Source: Thermosipho sp. (in: thermotogales) (GTDB lineage: Bacteria > Thermotogota > Thermotogae > Thermotogales > Fervidobacteriaceae). From it: 64,000 nucleotides of DNA. Positions 8,485 to 17,709 of the stretch are shown piece after piece; positions within the stretch are counted from its first letter, which is position 1; the number at the start of each line of letters is the position of its first letter. The stretch lies in contig JASKLO010000005.1 of assembly GCA_030153605.1 (NCBI GenBank), positions 1 to 64,000 on the forward strand, written 5' to 3'. The notes under the pieces were generated by a model that searched no databases, was not told where the DNA came from, and worked only from the letters and a program-made list of their open reading frames with translations. A program made the translations under genes and the position numbers.

Positions 8485-9195
8485 TTATCCCCCCAAATAT
8501 ACTTCTTTAACAATTTTATCGTTTAAAACCTTTTCTGGTTCTCCATTTGCTATTATTTCCCCTTTGTGAATAACGTACAATCTATCAACTACATTCTTTA
8601 ATGCGTCTACACTATGATCTGTAATAATTACACCTAAACCTCTCTCCTTTAATAATAATACCATTTTTTGGATCTCTTTTACAGTTTTTGGATCAATTCC
8701 AACAAAAGGTTCATCTAATAGCAAAAATTTAGGAGATAAAGTCATCATTCTAGCTAGTTCTAATCTCCTTTTTTCCCCGCCAGAAAGTTCAAAAGCAAAT
8801 TGATCCTTTAAATCATAAATCCCAAATTCTTTTAACAAATTTTCAATTTTTGAGTTGATTATATCCTTGTTTTTTTTCTCGTGGAACTCAAGAATTAATT
8901 TTAGGTTGTTATACACTGAAAGTTCACGAAAAACTGATGTCTCCTGCTGCAAATAGGTAATTCCCATTAGGGATCTTTTGTGTATTGGAAGATTTGTAAC
9001 TTCCTTATTGTCAAAAAATACCTTGCCCTTGGTAGGTATTACAACTCCAAGTATTATATTAAATAAAGTGGTCTTACCTGAGCCATTTGGCCCAAGTAAG
9101 CCCACAATTTCACCTTTATTTACGTATAAATTTACTCCTTTTAAAACGGTTTTTCTTCCAAATTTTTTTACCACATTTTCACATGTGATTTTCAT
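8485..9195 (-). CDS. lptB: LptB-like ABC transporter ATP-binding protein
   Basis: 236 residues, a single ABC ATPase domain. Walker A is G-P-N-G-S-G-K-T-T (near 36-44), the Q-loop L-Q-Q-E-T-S-V-F-R is near 85, the signature L-S-G-G-E-K-R-R near 137, Walker B F-L-L-L-D-E-P-F near 157, and the switch His is in I-I-T-D-H-S. Spacing and the S-V-F-R-x-L-S-V-Y-N-N motif fit LptB (YhbG), the motor of lipopolysaccharide transport. No LptF/G permease is in the window, so partners must be elsewhere. It sits between an OmpH/Skp-like gene (1-base gap) and the propeller protein. In Thermotogota, whose outer sheath is not a normal LPS membrane, the cargo is unknown. Confidence 0.87.
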   Translation of the reverse strand: MKITCENVVKKFGRKTVLKGVNLYVNKGEIVGLLGPNGSGKTTLFNIILGVVIPTKGKVFFDNKEVTNLPIHKRSLMGITYLQQETSVFRELSVYNNLKLILEFHEKKNKDIINSKIENLLKEFGIYDLKDQFAFELSGGEKRRLELARMMTLSPKFLLLDEPFVGIDPKTVKEIQKMVLLLKERGLGVIITDHSVDALKNVVDRLYVIHKGEIIANGEPEKVLNDKIVKEVYLGG

Positions 9196-9196
9196 A

Positions 9197-9682
9197 TTAT
9201 TGTCCAGAATTCAAAAATTCAATGAACTTTGCTGTAACATCATATTCAGGACTACCGTATGACATTGATTTGCTATTAAACACAAAATCATATCCCATAA
9301 TTTCTGCAAATTGTGCAATCTTTGTTAAAATTTCCTGTTCAATTTCACTAAACTTTGTTTGATATTCATCGTTTAAAATTTGGTTATATTGTTGCTGTTT
9401 TTGAACATATTCCCGAGTTTTAGCATCAATTTCTTCCTGAGAAGCTCCACTTTCTTTTAATTTTTGAATTTCGGAGGCAAGTTCATTTAATTTTTTTGCG
9501 TAAAATTGATAATCTTCCTGATATTTTGCTTGAAGATCGATCCATTTATCATATGATTGAAGAACCTTTGTGGAATCAATATATGCTAGTTTTGGAAATT
9601 GAGCGGAATCACTTCCAGCGAATAACAAAACAAAAGAAAATAAAAGTCCTAGAGCAATGGAAAGCATACCTAACTTTTTCAT
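9197..9682 (-). CDS. OmpH/Skp family periplasmic chaperone
   Basis: 161 residues. A signal peptide (M-K-K-L-G-M then about 16 hydrophobic residues, probable cut near A-G-S) is followed by L-A-Y-I-D-S-T-K-V-L-Q-S-Y, which matches the conserved start of mature OmpH/Skp proteins. A Gln/Lys/Glu-rich coiled coil at roughly 55-120 forms the tentacle helices. The C-terminal I-A-Q-F-A-E-I-M-G-Y-D-F-V-F-N closes the small beta body. Skp holds unfolded outer-membrane proteins during transit. The ribosome site AGGAGGTG lies before ATG, and lptB begins 1 base after the stop. No BamA gene is adjacent, unlike in proteobacteria. Confidence 0.88.
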   Translation of the reverse strand: MKKLGMLSIALGLLFSFVLLFAGSDSAQFPKLAYIDSTKVLQSYDKWIDLQAKYQEDYQFYAKKLNELASEIQKLKESGASQEEIDAKTREYVQKQQQYNQILNDEYQTKFSEIEQEILTKIAQFAEIMGYDFVFNSKSMSYGSPEYDVTAKFIEFLNSGQ

Positions 9683-9693
9683 AAATACACCTC

Positions 9694-11250
9694 CTAGTTT
9701 TTAGCCTTAGCCTTTGAAACTATAGATCTTTTTCCTCTTCCTCTTTTTTTGAAAACAGAAAGAATTATTTCTGCTTCTTTGTATGGAACTGTAATAAATG
9801 AAAATTTATCAAGTACTAAAACATCCTGAATAACATTTCTACTTATTCCCGTATTTTCAACAATAAAGTTAATCAATTCATTTTTAGTCATTCCAGAATT
9901 CTTACCTTTTGCTACAAAAAGGCGTACTTTTGATTTTAGATTTTTAGGCCTATGCGAAATAGCTTCATATGAATTTGGATCCAATCCTTTAAATGCTTTA
10001 AATAATAACTTTGCTACAAGTTCTTTACTTTCTTCGTGAGATAAAAGTTCTTCAGCAAGTTTGTAATAAATTTCATTTAACTGAATTTTCTTATTAAGTA
10101 TTTCTTCTTTTATTTTTTGAGCCTTTGACTCAATAATTTGTTCAATGGAAGGTATCTTCCCTTCTTTAATTTTCGCATTAGAAAATTTTCTAATTTTAAA
10201 TAATTGACTGTATTCTCTTGGTGTAACAAATGTAATTGCTATTCCTTCTTTTCCTGCCCTTCCAGTTCTTCCAATCCTGTGGACATAATGCTCAGGATTA
10301 AGCGGAATTGAATAGTTAATAACATGGGTTAATCCTTCTATATCTATTCCTCTAGCGGCAACATCTGTAGCAACTAAAATGTTTGTTTTTTTCTCTTTAA
10401 ATTTTCTCAAAACACGCTCTCTTTGATATTGAGAAAAATCACCGTGCAAAGCTTCTGCGTCGTATCCTCTTTCAATTAGTTTACTAGAAACTTTATCAAC
10501 TTCCAGTTTTGTTCTACAAAATACGAGACCATAAAAATCTTCTTCAAGATCAATTATTCTACAAAGTACTTCAAATTTATCACTTTCATTTACTTCAATA
10601 TAAATTTGTTCAGTCAAGTTTGTTGTTAATTCCTTATCTACAATTTTAATTACTTCATAATTTTTCACATACTTTTTTGCTAAAGAAATTATTCTTTGTG
10701 GGATAGTAGCAGAAAACATTAAGAAAAATTTATCTTGTGGGGTGTTTTTTAATATTTTCTCCACATCTTCGATAAAACCCATATCAAGCATTTCGTCTGC
10801 TTCATCTAAAATAAAGTAAGAAACATTAGAAATATCGAGAGTCTTTCTATCAATATGATCTAAAACTCTTCCAGGGGTTCCAACTACAATATCTACGCCT
10901 CTTTTTAAATGCTTAATTTGATGGCTTATTGACTGTCCTCCATAAACCGGTAAAACTTTTAGTCTCTTCTTTTTTAAGGAATTAATTTCTTCTGAAACTT
11001 GTAGTGCAAGTTCTCTTGTCGGAGTTAGGATTATAGCTTGGACGTATCCTTTTGGTTCTAAAAGTTCAACCAAAGGTATTCCAAAAGAAGCCGTTTTACC
11101 TGTTCCCGTTTTTGCCTGAACAACCAGATTCTTTTCTTTCTTCAATAGAATAGGAATTACTTTCTCCTGAACAAGGGTGGGTTTTTCAAACCCTTTTTCG
11201 TTAATCGCTTTTAATACATCTTTACTTAAGTTAAAATCTTCAAAATTCAC
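9694..11250 (-). CDS. DEAD-box ATP-dependent RNA helicase with DbpA-like C-terminal domain
   Basis: 518 residues. All helicase motifs are visible in order: Q motif F-E-K-P-T-L-V-Q near 20, A-K-T-G-T-G-K-T (Walker A) near 45, P-T-R-E-L-A, G-G-Q, T-P-G-R, D-E-A-D near 150, S-A-T near 180, then domain 2 with V-F-C-R-T-K, A-T-D-V-A-A-R-G-I-D and H-R-I-G-R-T-G-R-A-G near 330. The C-terminal stretch from about 430, starting V-R-L-F-V-A-K-G-K, resembles the DbpA RNA-binding domain that aims helicases at 23S rRNA or structured RNA, followed by a basic tail. It is of the CsdA/DeaD type, acting in ribosome assembly or RNA turnover. It overlaps def by 4 bases (ATGA). Confidence 0.95.
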   Translation of the reverse strand: MNFEDFNLSKDVLKAINEKGFEKPTLVQEKVIPILLKKEKNLVVQAKTGTGKTASFGIPLVELLEPKGYVQAIILTPTRELALQVSEEINSLKKKRLKVLPVYGGQSISHQIKHLKRGVDIVVGTPGRVLDHIDRKTLDISNVSYFILDEADEMLDMGFIEDVEKILKNTPQDKFFLMFSATIPQRIISLAKKYVKNYEVIKIVDKELTTNLTEQIYIEVNESDKFEVLCRIIDLEEDFYGLVFCRTKLEVDKVSSKLIERGYDAEALHGDFSQYQRERVLRKFKEKKTNILVATDVAARGIDIEGLTHVINYSIPLNPEHYVHRIGRTGRAGKEGIAITFVTPREYSQLFKIRKFSNAKIKEGKIPSIEQIIESKAQKIKEEILNKKIQLNEIYYKLAEELLSHEESKELVAKLLFKAFKGLDPNSYEAISHRPKNLKSKVRLFVAKGKNSGMTKNELINFIVENTGISRNVIQDVLVLDKFSFITVPYKEAEIILSVFKKRGRGKRSIVSKAKAKN

Positions 11251-11744
11251 TTAGTTTCCTCCAATCTCATCTTCGAAATTTTGGCAAGCTCAGGAGCAAG
11301 TTGTTTTCTAATATTTGTTGGCAGATGATCAATAAAGAGGATACCATCTAAGTGGTCTCTTTCATGTTGAACAATTCGCGCAGAATAACCTTCAAACAAC
11401 TGCTCATGAATCTTTCCATATTCATCTTGATATCTTAATTTTATCCATTTATATCTTAGTACATCAGCAAAAATTCCTGGTAGGCTTAAACACCCTTCTT
11501 CGCCCAATTCTTTTTCTTCAGAATGATCAATAATTTCTGGGTTAACAATTATCATGGGGCCGTTCCCATCATCCATTGCAAAAAAACGAAGGGAGATACC
11601 AACTTGAGGGGCGGCAAGCCCAACTCCATCATCTAAGTACATTGTTTTTAAAAATTCTTCTTTTATACTTTGTATATAATCAAAATCAGAAACTTCTTTA
11701 GCTTTTTTTCTTAAAATAGGATCACCAAACAATCTTATTTTCAT
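11247..11744 (-). CDS. def: Peptide deformylase
   Basis: 165 residues. It removes the formyl group from the N-terminal Met of new proteins using a bound metal (usually Fe2+). The three family motifs are present: G-V-G-L-A-A-P-Q-V-G near 40-50, E-E-G-C-L-S-L-P near 82-89 with the metal-binding Cys, and Q-H-E-R-D-H-L-D-G near 125-133 with both metal-binding His and the catalytic Glu. There is no methionyl-tRNA formyltransferase gene next to it. Its 5' end overlaps surE by 23 bases and its 3' end overlaps the helicase gene by 4, so the three are translated from one message. Confidence 0.97.
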   Translation of the reverse strand: MKIRLFGDPILRKKAKEVSDFDYIQSIKEEFLKTMYLDDGVGLAAPQVGISLRFFAMDDGNGPMIIVNPEIIDHSEEKELGEEGCLSLPGIFADVLRYKWIKLRYQDEYGKIHEQLFEGYSARIVQHERDHLDGILFIDHLPTNIRKQLAPELAKISKMRLEETK

Positions 11745-12492
11745 TGTACTTTTCCTCCAATTTTTTTAAATACTCTTCGTTGGTCATGAAAAGAGAAATT
11801 GGAGTAACAGAAACATAGTTTTCTTTTAAAACCTTATAATCTGCTTTGGGATCTGGGTCGTTTTCAACTATATTTCCCATCATCCAATAATAATCACTTC
11901 CTGATGGATCAACTCTCTTTTCGAAATAATCCTCATACCTTCTTTTACTTTGCCTTGTTAATTTCCAGCCTTTAAGTTTTTCGTATGGCACAGATGGAAC
12001 ATTTATGTTCAATGCCGAAAATCTAGGAATCGATTTAATGTCAAATTCTTTTAAAAATTTGAGGATAAATTTTGCGGCTGTTTCATACATTGGGTTTTTA
12101 AAATCATAACTTGAAACGGCAATAGAAGGAATTCCAGCAATGGCACCTTCAAGAGCACCGCTTACAGTTCCAGAATAAATTACATCAGTTCCAAGATTGT
12201 TTCCTCTATTTATACCACTTATAACTAGGTCTGGTTTTTGACCTAAAACTACATCAATTCCAATTTTTACACAATCTGCAGGTGTTCCTGAAACAGAATA
12301 TATTTCAAACGGCTCTTTAATATCAACTTTTCTGAGCCATAGTGGGAATCGTATGGTAATCGCATGTCCTACAGCGCTTTGTTCAGTTTCAGGTGCTACA
12401 ACAGTAACATCGTGTTCCTTACTTAAAAATCTTGCAAGGCACAAGATTCCGTCAGCAGTAACTCCATCATCATTTGTTACAAGTATCTTCAC
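11722..12492 (-). CDS. surE: 5'/3'-nucleotidase SurE
   Basis: 256 residues, typical length. SurE is a metal-dependent phosphatase acting on nucleoside 5'- and 3'-monophosphates, linked to stationary-phase survival. The active-site N-D-D-G-V is at 7-11, the metal-binding Ser/Asn motif is in P-E-T-E-Q-S-A-V-G-H, followed by S-G-T-P-A-D-C-V and S-G-I-N-R-G-N-N-L-G-T-D-V-I-Y-S-G-T-V near 92-110, all conserved. The gene overlaps def and follows the Mrp gene by 20 bases. The start ATG at 12490-12492 follows AGAGGTGAAACAG. Confidence 0.97.
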   Translation of the reverse strand: MKILVTNDDGVTADGILCLARFLSKEHDVTVVAPETEQSAVGHAITIRFPLWLRKVDIKEPFEIYSVSGTPADCVKIGIDVVLGQKPDLVISGINRGNNLGTDVIYSGTVSGALEGAIAGIPSIAVSSYDFKNPMYETAAKFILKFLKEFDIKSIPRFSALNINVPSVPYEKLKGWKLTRQSKRRYEDYFEKRVDPSGSDYYWMMGNIVENDPDPKADYKVLKENYVSVTPISLFMTNEEYLKKLEEKYNENKIVW

Positions 12493-12512
12493 TGTTTCAC
12501 CTCTTACTTTTG

Positions 12513-13328
12513 TTACTTTTCAACAATTTTAGCAATTTTTTCTGCTAATTTTCTGAATTCTTCCTCTATTTCAGTTTCTCTTAAATATAAAGTTATTGGT
12601 TTTCCTTCGTCAGCATATTTAGCGGCTTTTGGATCAAGTGGGATCTTAGCTAATAATTCAGTGTTGTATTCTTTTGCTAAGAGTTCTCCACCACCACTAC
12701 CAAATATTTCGATTTTTTCTCCACATTTTGGACATTTAACATAGGACATATTTTCGACTATTCCTATAAGCTTTTGGTTCATTGAATGAACAAAGTCAAT
12801 TGATCTTCTCACATCATCCAGCGCAACTTTTTGAGGAGTTGTAACTATAATTACTCCATCACTAGTTCCAAGAGTTTGGAACAAACTTAAAGCTTCATCG
12901 CCTGTTCCAGGTGGTAAATCAAAAATAAGATAATCTAGTTCTCCCCATTTTGTGTCTCCTAAAAATTGTTTTATAGCTGAGTGTTTAAGAGGCCCTCTCC
13001 ATATAACTGCTTTTCCGCCTTCGACAAGCATACCAATTGATAAAGCTTTTAAATTTGGCAGAATTTCTGCAGGGACCATTTCGTCATCTTCAACAGTAGG
13101 ATACTTTTCACCAAGCATTCTTACAATATTGGGGCCGTGAATATCAAGGTCAAGAAGCCCAACCTTATAACCACTTTCAGCTAAAGCTGTAGCAAGATTC
13201 ACCGCAACTGTGGTCTTGCCAACGCCACCTTTGCCGCTTAATACTGCTATTTTATGTTTGATTTTACTCATCTTTTCTTTTACTTTGTTTTGTTCATTGT
13301 TTAAATTAAATTGTGGATTTGGCATCAT
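12513..13328 (-). CDS. Mrp/NBP35 family iron-sulfur carrier ATPase
   Basis: 271 residues. The deviant Walker A of ParA/MinD-like ATPases, [10 protein letters not shown], is near 32-41; F-D-L-P-P-G-T-G-D is near 135; and a C-x2-C pair (K-C-P-K-C-G) near 198 can hold a bridging 4Fe-4S cluster in the dimer. These proteins carry or scaffold Fe-S clusters. There is no N-terminal DUF59 domain, only a short lead rich in Asn and Lys. Two ATGs are in tandem behind GGAGGTGAG; the first is used. It is the first gene of the long reverse run and has an extended -10 promoter just upstream. Confidence 0.93.
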   Translation of the reverse strand: MMPNPQFNLNNEQNKVKEKMSKIKHKIAVLSGKGGVGKTTVAVNLATALAESGYKVGLLDLDIHGPNIVRMLGEKYPTVEDDEMVPAEILPNLKALSIGMLVEGGKAVIWRGPLKHSAIKQFLGDTKWGELDYLIFDLPPGTGDEALSLFQTLGTSDGVIIVTTPQKVALDDVRRSIDFVHSMNQKLIGIVENMSYVKCPKCGEKIEIFGSGGGELLAKEYNTELLAKIPLDPKAAKYADEGKPITLYLRETEIEEEFRKLAEKIAKIVEK

Positions 13329-13355
13329 CTCACCTCCATATATTTCTTTTTTAAA

Positions 13356-13364
13356 ATTATATCA
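13356..13364 (-). promoter_or_regulatory. Extended -10 promoter for the Mrp gene run
   Basis: On the reverse strand TGA-TATAAT is a full extended -10 element, 28 bases before the ATG, with no clear -35 box. It is the only strong promoter seen upstream of the long reverse run ending at 5269. Confidence 0.6.
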
Positions 13365-13466
13365 CATACTAATTTGCTGTATATGTATAAATAATGAACT
13401 TTGTGTCAAGAAATAGAATAAAAATAAGAATTGTGATAAACTACCTATGTAGAAGGGAGGGAAATT

Positions 13467-13892
13467 ATGAACAAAAGTAAAGTTTCAAAAGGACTTGGAT
13501 ACTTATTTTCAGTAGCTTCAACCTTCCCATTTGTTGTACCAGTTTTGTTAACATTGATTATTTTAATTACAAGAGGAAAATTTTTGTACGATTTTATGAT
13601 GCCTGCTGAACTTATTTTATTTACAATTTTAGCTGCATTAGGTATTATTGTCTTAGAAATAATTGACAAAAAAGCATTTTCTGAATACAAAAAGTTGGTA
13701 GTATATCTTTCCTTATCGATTATTAACTTCATAGGAGCAAACGTATATGCCTATTTCACAGGTCTTGCTCACGGAGATACGGAATTAGAAGGCATACACT
13801 TGTTTTTTATTGTGATTTTCGTTATTTTGTGGCATCTTTTTGCAATACTAGTTTCTATTGAATGTTTTAAATTAACAAAAAAATTAACATGA
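13467..13892 (+). CDS. Small four-helix membrane protein, unknown
   Basis: 141 residues, not recognised. Four hydrophobic segments are seen at about 10-32, 45-65, 76-98 and 108-130, with short loops and a few charged residues between them (Lys-Lys-Ala-Phe after helix 2, His-Gly-Asp-Thr-Glu after helix 3). There is no signal peptide cleavage motif, enzyme motif or metal site that I can name. The ribosome site GAAGGGAGGGAAATT precedes ATG. An ABC-F gene follows after 12 bases and is probably co-transcribed, but that is no guide to function. Confidence 0.7.
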   Translation: MNKSKVSKGLGYLFSVASTFPFVVPVLLTLIILITRGKFLYDFMMPAELILFTILAALGIIVLEIIDKKAFSEYKKLVVYLSLSIINFIGANVYAYFTGLAHGDTELEGIHLFFIVIFVILWHLFAILVSIECFKLTKKLT

Positions 13893-13904
13893 GGTGATTT
13901 TGTT

Positions 13905-15650
13905 TTGATTATTCTTAATGGCCTTACAATTTCATTCCCTGGAAAAACCTTATTATCAGATATAAATTTAAATATATCTGATAAAGATAGAGTTGCTCTA
14001 ATTGGCAAAAATGGTTCAGGAAAAACCACACTTTTAAAGGCAATTGCTGGTATTTTTAAAGATTATACCGGAAATATTTTTACTTCTGGAAAGATTTTGT
14101 ATCTCGATCAATTTAGAAGTTTTGATGAAAAGACTCCTTTTGATTATTATATGAAAGTAGCCGATACTCCAGAAAAAGAAAGAATGGTTAGAAGTATTTT
14201 AAAAGGGTTAGGATTCGAAGAACAAGATTGGTATCGTGATGTTTCTACTTTCAGTGGGGGTGAAAAAACAAGGCTTCATATTGGGAGAATTTTCCTAGAA
14301 AGTCCTGATTTTGTCCTTTTAGATGAACCTACCAATTTTTTGGATATTTCAGGCATACACTTTCTGAAAAATTTATTAAGGAATTTTAATGGTGGCTATA
14401 TCATAATTTCTCATGACAGGAGTTTTCTTAGAGATACTTGTGAAAGATTTTTAGAAATAAACAACGAAAAAATCTGGGATTTTAATATGAGGTACGATAA
14501 TTATATTGAAGAAAGAAAGAATCTTTTATTACATCAAGAAAGGGAACTGAAAAATAGGGTTAGAGAAATTGAACGATTAAAAACAATTATTGAAAGATAC
14601 AGAAAATGGGGGCGAGAGAAATCAATTAAACAAGCAAAAAGTAAAGAAAAAAGGCTCCAAAAAATGCTTGAGGAACTTGAAAACACCACAGTTTTTGTTG
14701 AGAACGAGGCAGATAAAGTAGTGAAAATTCCAGAGCCAGAACCTACTGGTTATATTGTTTTAGAAGTTAAAAATCTTGGTTTTTTAAATGTAATAAGAGA
14801 CGTATCATTTACAATATATAACGGGGAGAAAGTTGCAATTATGGGACCTAACGGAAGTGGGAAAACCTCTATATTGAAAATGATTAGCGGAACACTTGAA
14901 GGACAGGGTATCGTAAAATTTGGGCACAATGTAAAACCAGTCTTTTTGGAACAATTTGTTGAAAATCTTGATCCTGATAACACGGTTTTTGAAGAAATAT
15001 CATCTGAGATGGAAATGGAACCTGATTACGTTATTAGAGCATATGCAGGAAGATTTGGTTTTAAGGGTGAAGATGTTTTTAAAATGGTTTCAGAGTTGAG
15101 TGGTGGAGAAAAACAGATACTAGCACTTTCGAAAGTTCTTCTAAAAAAACCAAATTTATTAATACTAGATGAACCAACTAATCATATGGATCTAGAAACA
15201 GTAGAAATTCTCGAAAACGCATTAAAGGAATTTAAAGGTGCAGTTTTACTTGTTTCACACGACGAGGAATTAATTAGAAATGTTTGTAATAGATTTTTGG
15301 CAATAAAGGACAGAACAATAAAGGAAATTTCGTCTGTTGACGAATATGATATGCCAAGTGAAAAAAATATTGAAGTAAAAAAGAATAATTCTGAATATGA
15401 AGTAAGAAAAAAAGTAAAAAATCAAATAAAAAAATTTAGAAATCAGATTACAGAATTAGAAGAGAAAGAAAAAAGCCTTTCTGTAGAATTGGAAAAGATT
15501 GAAAAAGAGTTATTAAAAGTAGGGTCTGATTACGTAAAAGCAATGGAATTAACACAGAAAAAAGAATATTTAGAAGAAGAAATTTTAAATATTTTACAAG
15601 AAATAGAAAATTTAAAAAATCAGCTCGAAGATTTATCAAAAATTTTATAA
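13905..15650 (+). CDS. ABC-F family ATPase
   Basis: 581 residues with two ABC ATPase domains and no membrane segments. Domain 1 has G-K-N-G-S-G-K-T-T near 36, F-S-G-G-E-K-T-R near 123 and L-L-D-E-P-T-N near 144. Domain 2 has G-P-N-G-S-G-K-T-S near 313, L-S-G-G-E-K-Q near 397 and I-L-D-E-P-T-N-H-M-D-L near 420. The charged linker of about 80 residues between them is the P-site tRNA interaction motif of ABC-F proteins, which act on ribosomes. A C-terminal coiled coil (about 485-580) resembles that of Uup/YdiF types. The start is TTG with AGGTGATTTTG before it. The gene converges on, and overlaps by 6 bases, the MATE gene. Confidence 0.93.
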   Translation: MIILNGLTISFPGKTLLSDINLNISDKDRVALIGKNGSGKTTLLKAIAGIFKDYTGNIFTSGKILYLDQFRSFDEKTPFDYYMKVADTPEKERMVRSILKGLGFEEQDWYRDVSTFSGGEKTRLHIGRIFLESPDFVLLDEPTNFLDISGIHFLKNLLRNFNGGYIIISHDRSFLRDTCERFLEINNEKIWDFNMRYDNYIEERKNLLLHQERELKNRVREIERLKTIIERYRKWGREKSIKQAKSKEKRLQKMLEELENTTVFVENEADKVVKIPEPEPTGYIVLEVKNLGFLNVIRDVSFTIYNGEKVAIMGPNGSGKTSILKMISGTLEGQGIVKFGHNVKPVFLEQFVENLDPDNTVFEEISSEMEMEPDYVIRAYAGRFGFKGEDVFKMVSELSGGEKQILALSKVLLKKPNLLILDEPTNHMDLETVEILENALKEFKGAVLLVSHDEELIRNVCNRFLAIKDRTIKEISSVDEYDMPSEKNIEVKKNNSEYEVRKKVKNQIKKFRNQITELEEKEKSLSVELEKIEKELLKVGSDYVKAMELTQKKEYLEEEILNILQEIENLKNQLEDLSKIL

Positions 15651-16982
15651 TCCTTCAACTACATTTTTAATCCATTTTTTACTTTTGAATCTTAAAGTGA
15701 GAATAATAGATTTAGCTATTTCATCTGTCATTGTCAAGAGTAACACTAAAGGAAAGCTTAGTTTTAATATCAGCCCTCCGAATGCAGCAAGTGGCACACC
15801 AAGAAGCCAAAGAGTTGATGCTTCAACTAAGAAAGAAAATCTTGTATCTCCACCTGCCCTTAAAAATCCTACTATGTTGAGACCATTGTATACTTTTAGA
15901 GGTACAAATCCCAGTGATATTGCCATTGAAATGATAACCAAATTTTTAACTTCTTCTGAGACATTAAATAAATTTATAGAAAAAATTGTGCCAATGTAAG
16001 TTGCAATTGCTGAAATTATTGCAACAATTTCAGTAAGGATTATAATCTTTTTAGAAATATGAAAAGCTTCATCGAATTTTTTTGCTCCAAGATAATTTCC
16101 TATTATTACAGATGCTGCATTAGCAAGAGAAAATGTAAATGCCCATGCAAAACCTTCGATAGTTCCCATTATATTTCTAGCAGCAATTACTTTTGTACTC
16201 ATATGAGCGTAGATAACAGAGTACATTGTAAATCCAAGAGACCATGCAAATTCGTTGGCAATAGTTGGAAGTGTATAATGAAGAAAGCGTTTTACAAATG
16301 TTGAATTTAGCATTTTTATATGTTTTAAATTAAATCTACCTGGAAGATCTTTTATTTTCATTATCAAAAGAAGGAAAACTAGGCCTATTATTCTTGAAAT
16401 TACAGTTGCAATAGCGGCACCTGTTATTCCAAGCCTTGGAAAACCAAGTTTACCAAAAATAAGTATGTAATTCAAAAATACATTTGATGAAAGTTCTATT
16501 ATAGTTACATACATTGGAATATGTGCTTTGTGAACACTACGTAGGACAAATGAAAATACCATAGATATAGAAAAAATTGGGAACGAGAAAGATATAATCT
16601 TTAGATATTTTACACCCTCGGTAATTACATTTGGATCTGGAGAGAAAAACCGCATTACTAGAGCAGGAAAAAATAAGGTTAAAACGAAGAATGGTAATGA
16701 AATAATTAGTCCAAATAATACTGTTAATGCTGTAGATTTTGAAATACCGTTTAAATCATATTTTCCCCAAAATTGTGCAAAAAATATTGCTCCACCAGAA
16801 ACAAGGCCAAATAAAACTATATTATAAAAAAAGAAAAATTGATTTGACAGACCAACAGAGGCGATAGCAATTTCGCCAAGTCTTCCAATCATTAAGGTGT
16901 CTATAAAATTAACACTTGTAGCTAAGAATTGTTGTAATGCAATAGGTAAAGCAATTGAAAATAAAGTTTTATAAATTTCCAT
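15645..16982 (-). CDS. MATE family efflux transporter
   Basis: 445 residues with 12 hydrophobic helices in two MatE halves, the standard architecture. Family features are P-I-A-L-Q-Q near the start, D-T-L-M-I-G-R-L-G in helix 1-2, and the second-half equivalent around residue 230-270. MATE proteins export cationic drugs or metabolites using Na+ or H+. It is not closely similar to the second MATE gene in this window by eye. A TGG-TAAAAT extended -10-like element lies about 45 bases upstream on the reverse strand. No regulator is adjacent. Confidence 0.92.
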   Translation of the reverse strand: MEIYKTLFSIALPIALQQFLATSVNFIDTLMIGRLGEIAIASVGLSNQFFFFYNIVLFGLVSGGAIFFAQFWGKYDLNGISKSTALTVLFGLIISLPFFVLTLFFPALVMRFFSPDPNVITEGVKYLKIISFSFPIFSISMVFSFVLRSVHKAHIPMYVTIIELSSNVFLNYILIFGKLGFPRLGITGAAIATVISRIIGLVFLLLIMKIKDLPGRFNLKHIKMLNSTFVKRFLHYTLPTIANEFAWSLGFTMYSVIYAHMSTKVIAARNIMGTIEGFAWAFTFSLANAASVIIGNYLGAKKFDEAFHISKKIIILTEIVAIISAIATYIGTIFSINLFNVSEEVKNLVIISMAISLGFVPLKVYNGLNIVGFLRAGGDTRFSFLVEASTLWLLGVPLAAFGGLILKLSFPLVLLLTMTDEIAKSIILTLRFKSKKWIKNVVEGL

Positions 16983-17159
16983 ACAAAACCTCTCTCTTTA
17001 TAAAGTTAGCTTTAAAAACTATTTTACCATTAAAGTTAAAAATAAACTTAAATTAAATGTTACAAAAAGTATAGAAAACTATTTTTGCAGATAGCTTAAT
17101 TTAAAGGGTTTATAGATTAATAAAATCATTTAAGTCGAAATTCCTTAACTAGGAGGTGT

Positions 17160-17709
17160 ATGAAAAAAGATGTAAAAAAGACATTCTTAGATTATAATAT
17201 AGTTACTGCAGGTTTCAAAAAATCGAAGTTTTCAAGACAAAATGAATAATTGATTTAAGTCTTTGTATTGATTTAGGTGAGTAATTGATATATTATGCTA
17301 TATTTACAATTGATGAGTCAGATGTGAAAATGCTACAGAAATTAGGTTTTAGTAGTTAGTTAAAAACAGTTATTGCAGGAGCATGTATTATCACAAACCG
17401 AAAAAATATAAGAAAGAAAAAGTAAAAGATGATTAACAAGTATATACAAGAAATAAAATTATGACATCTATGAGTTATTGTTTCATTTATTCAATTTAGA
17501 AGAGCAAGAGAGATTATGCGAAATATTTTTTAAATTACACGACAAAGCAACTGGATTGAGATCCTGAGAAATTGGTTCCAGACGTATCAAAGAGAGTACC
17601 CATACGGAAAAACACAAACATGGATGATAGATATTTTTCTAAGACATGGGATACCGAAGTATGAGGATACAAAGATGGTTGAAAATATGTTATATTATGA
17701 AAATTGTTA
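17160..17709 (+). pseudogene. Decayed coding DNA, identity not recognised
   Basis: A good ribosome site (AGGAGGTGT) and ATG at 17160 begin a frame that stops after 29 codons. Further downstream, protein-like stretches appear in different frames, broken by stops. One from 17463 reads D-I-Y-E-L-L-F-H-L-F-N-L-E-E-Q and stops at 17565. The next frame from 17555 continues with I-L-R-N-W-F-Q-T-Y-Q-R-E-Y-P-Y-G-K and ends at TAG 17708. Amino-acid composition looks like real protein, so this is probably one or two dead genes rather than random sequence. I do not recognise the family. It abuts the remnant of a mutase gene without a clear border. Confidence 0.5.
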
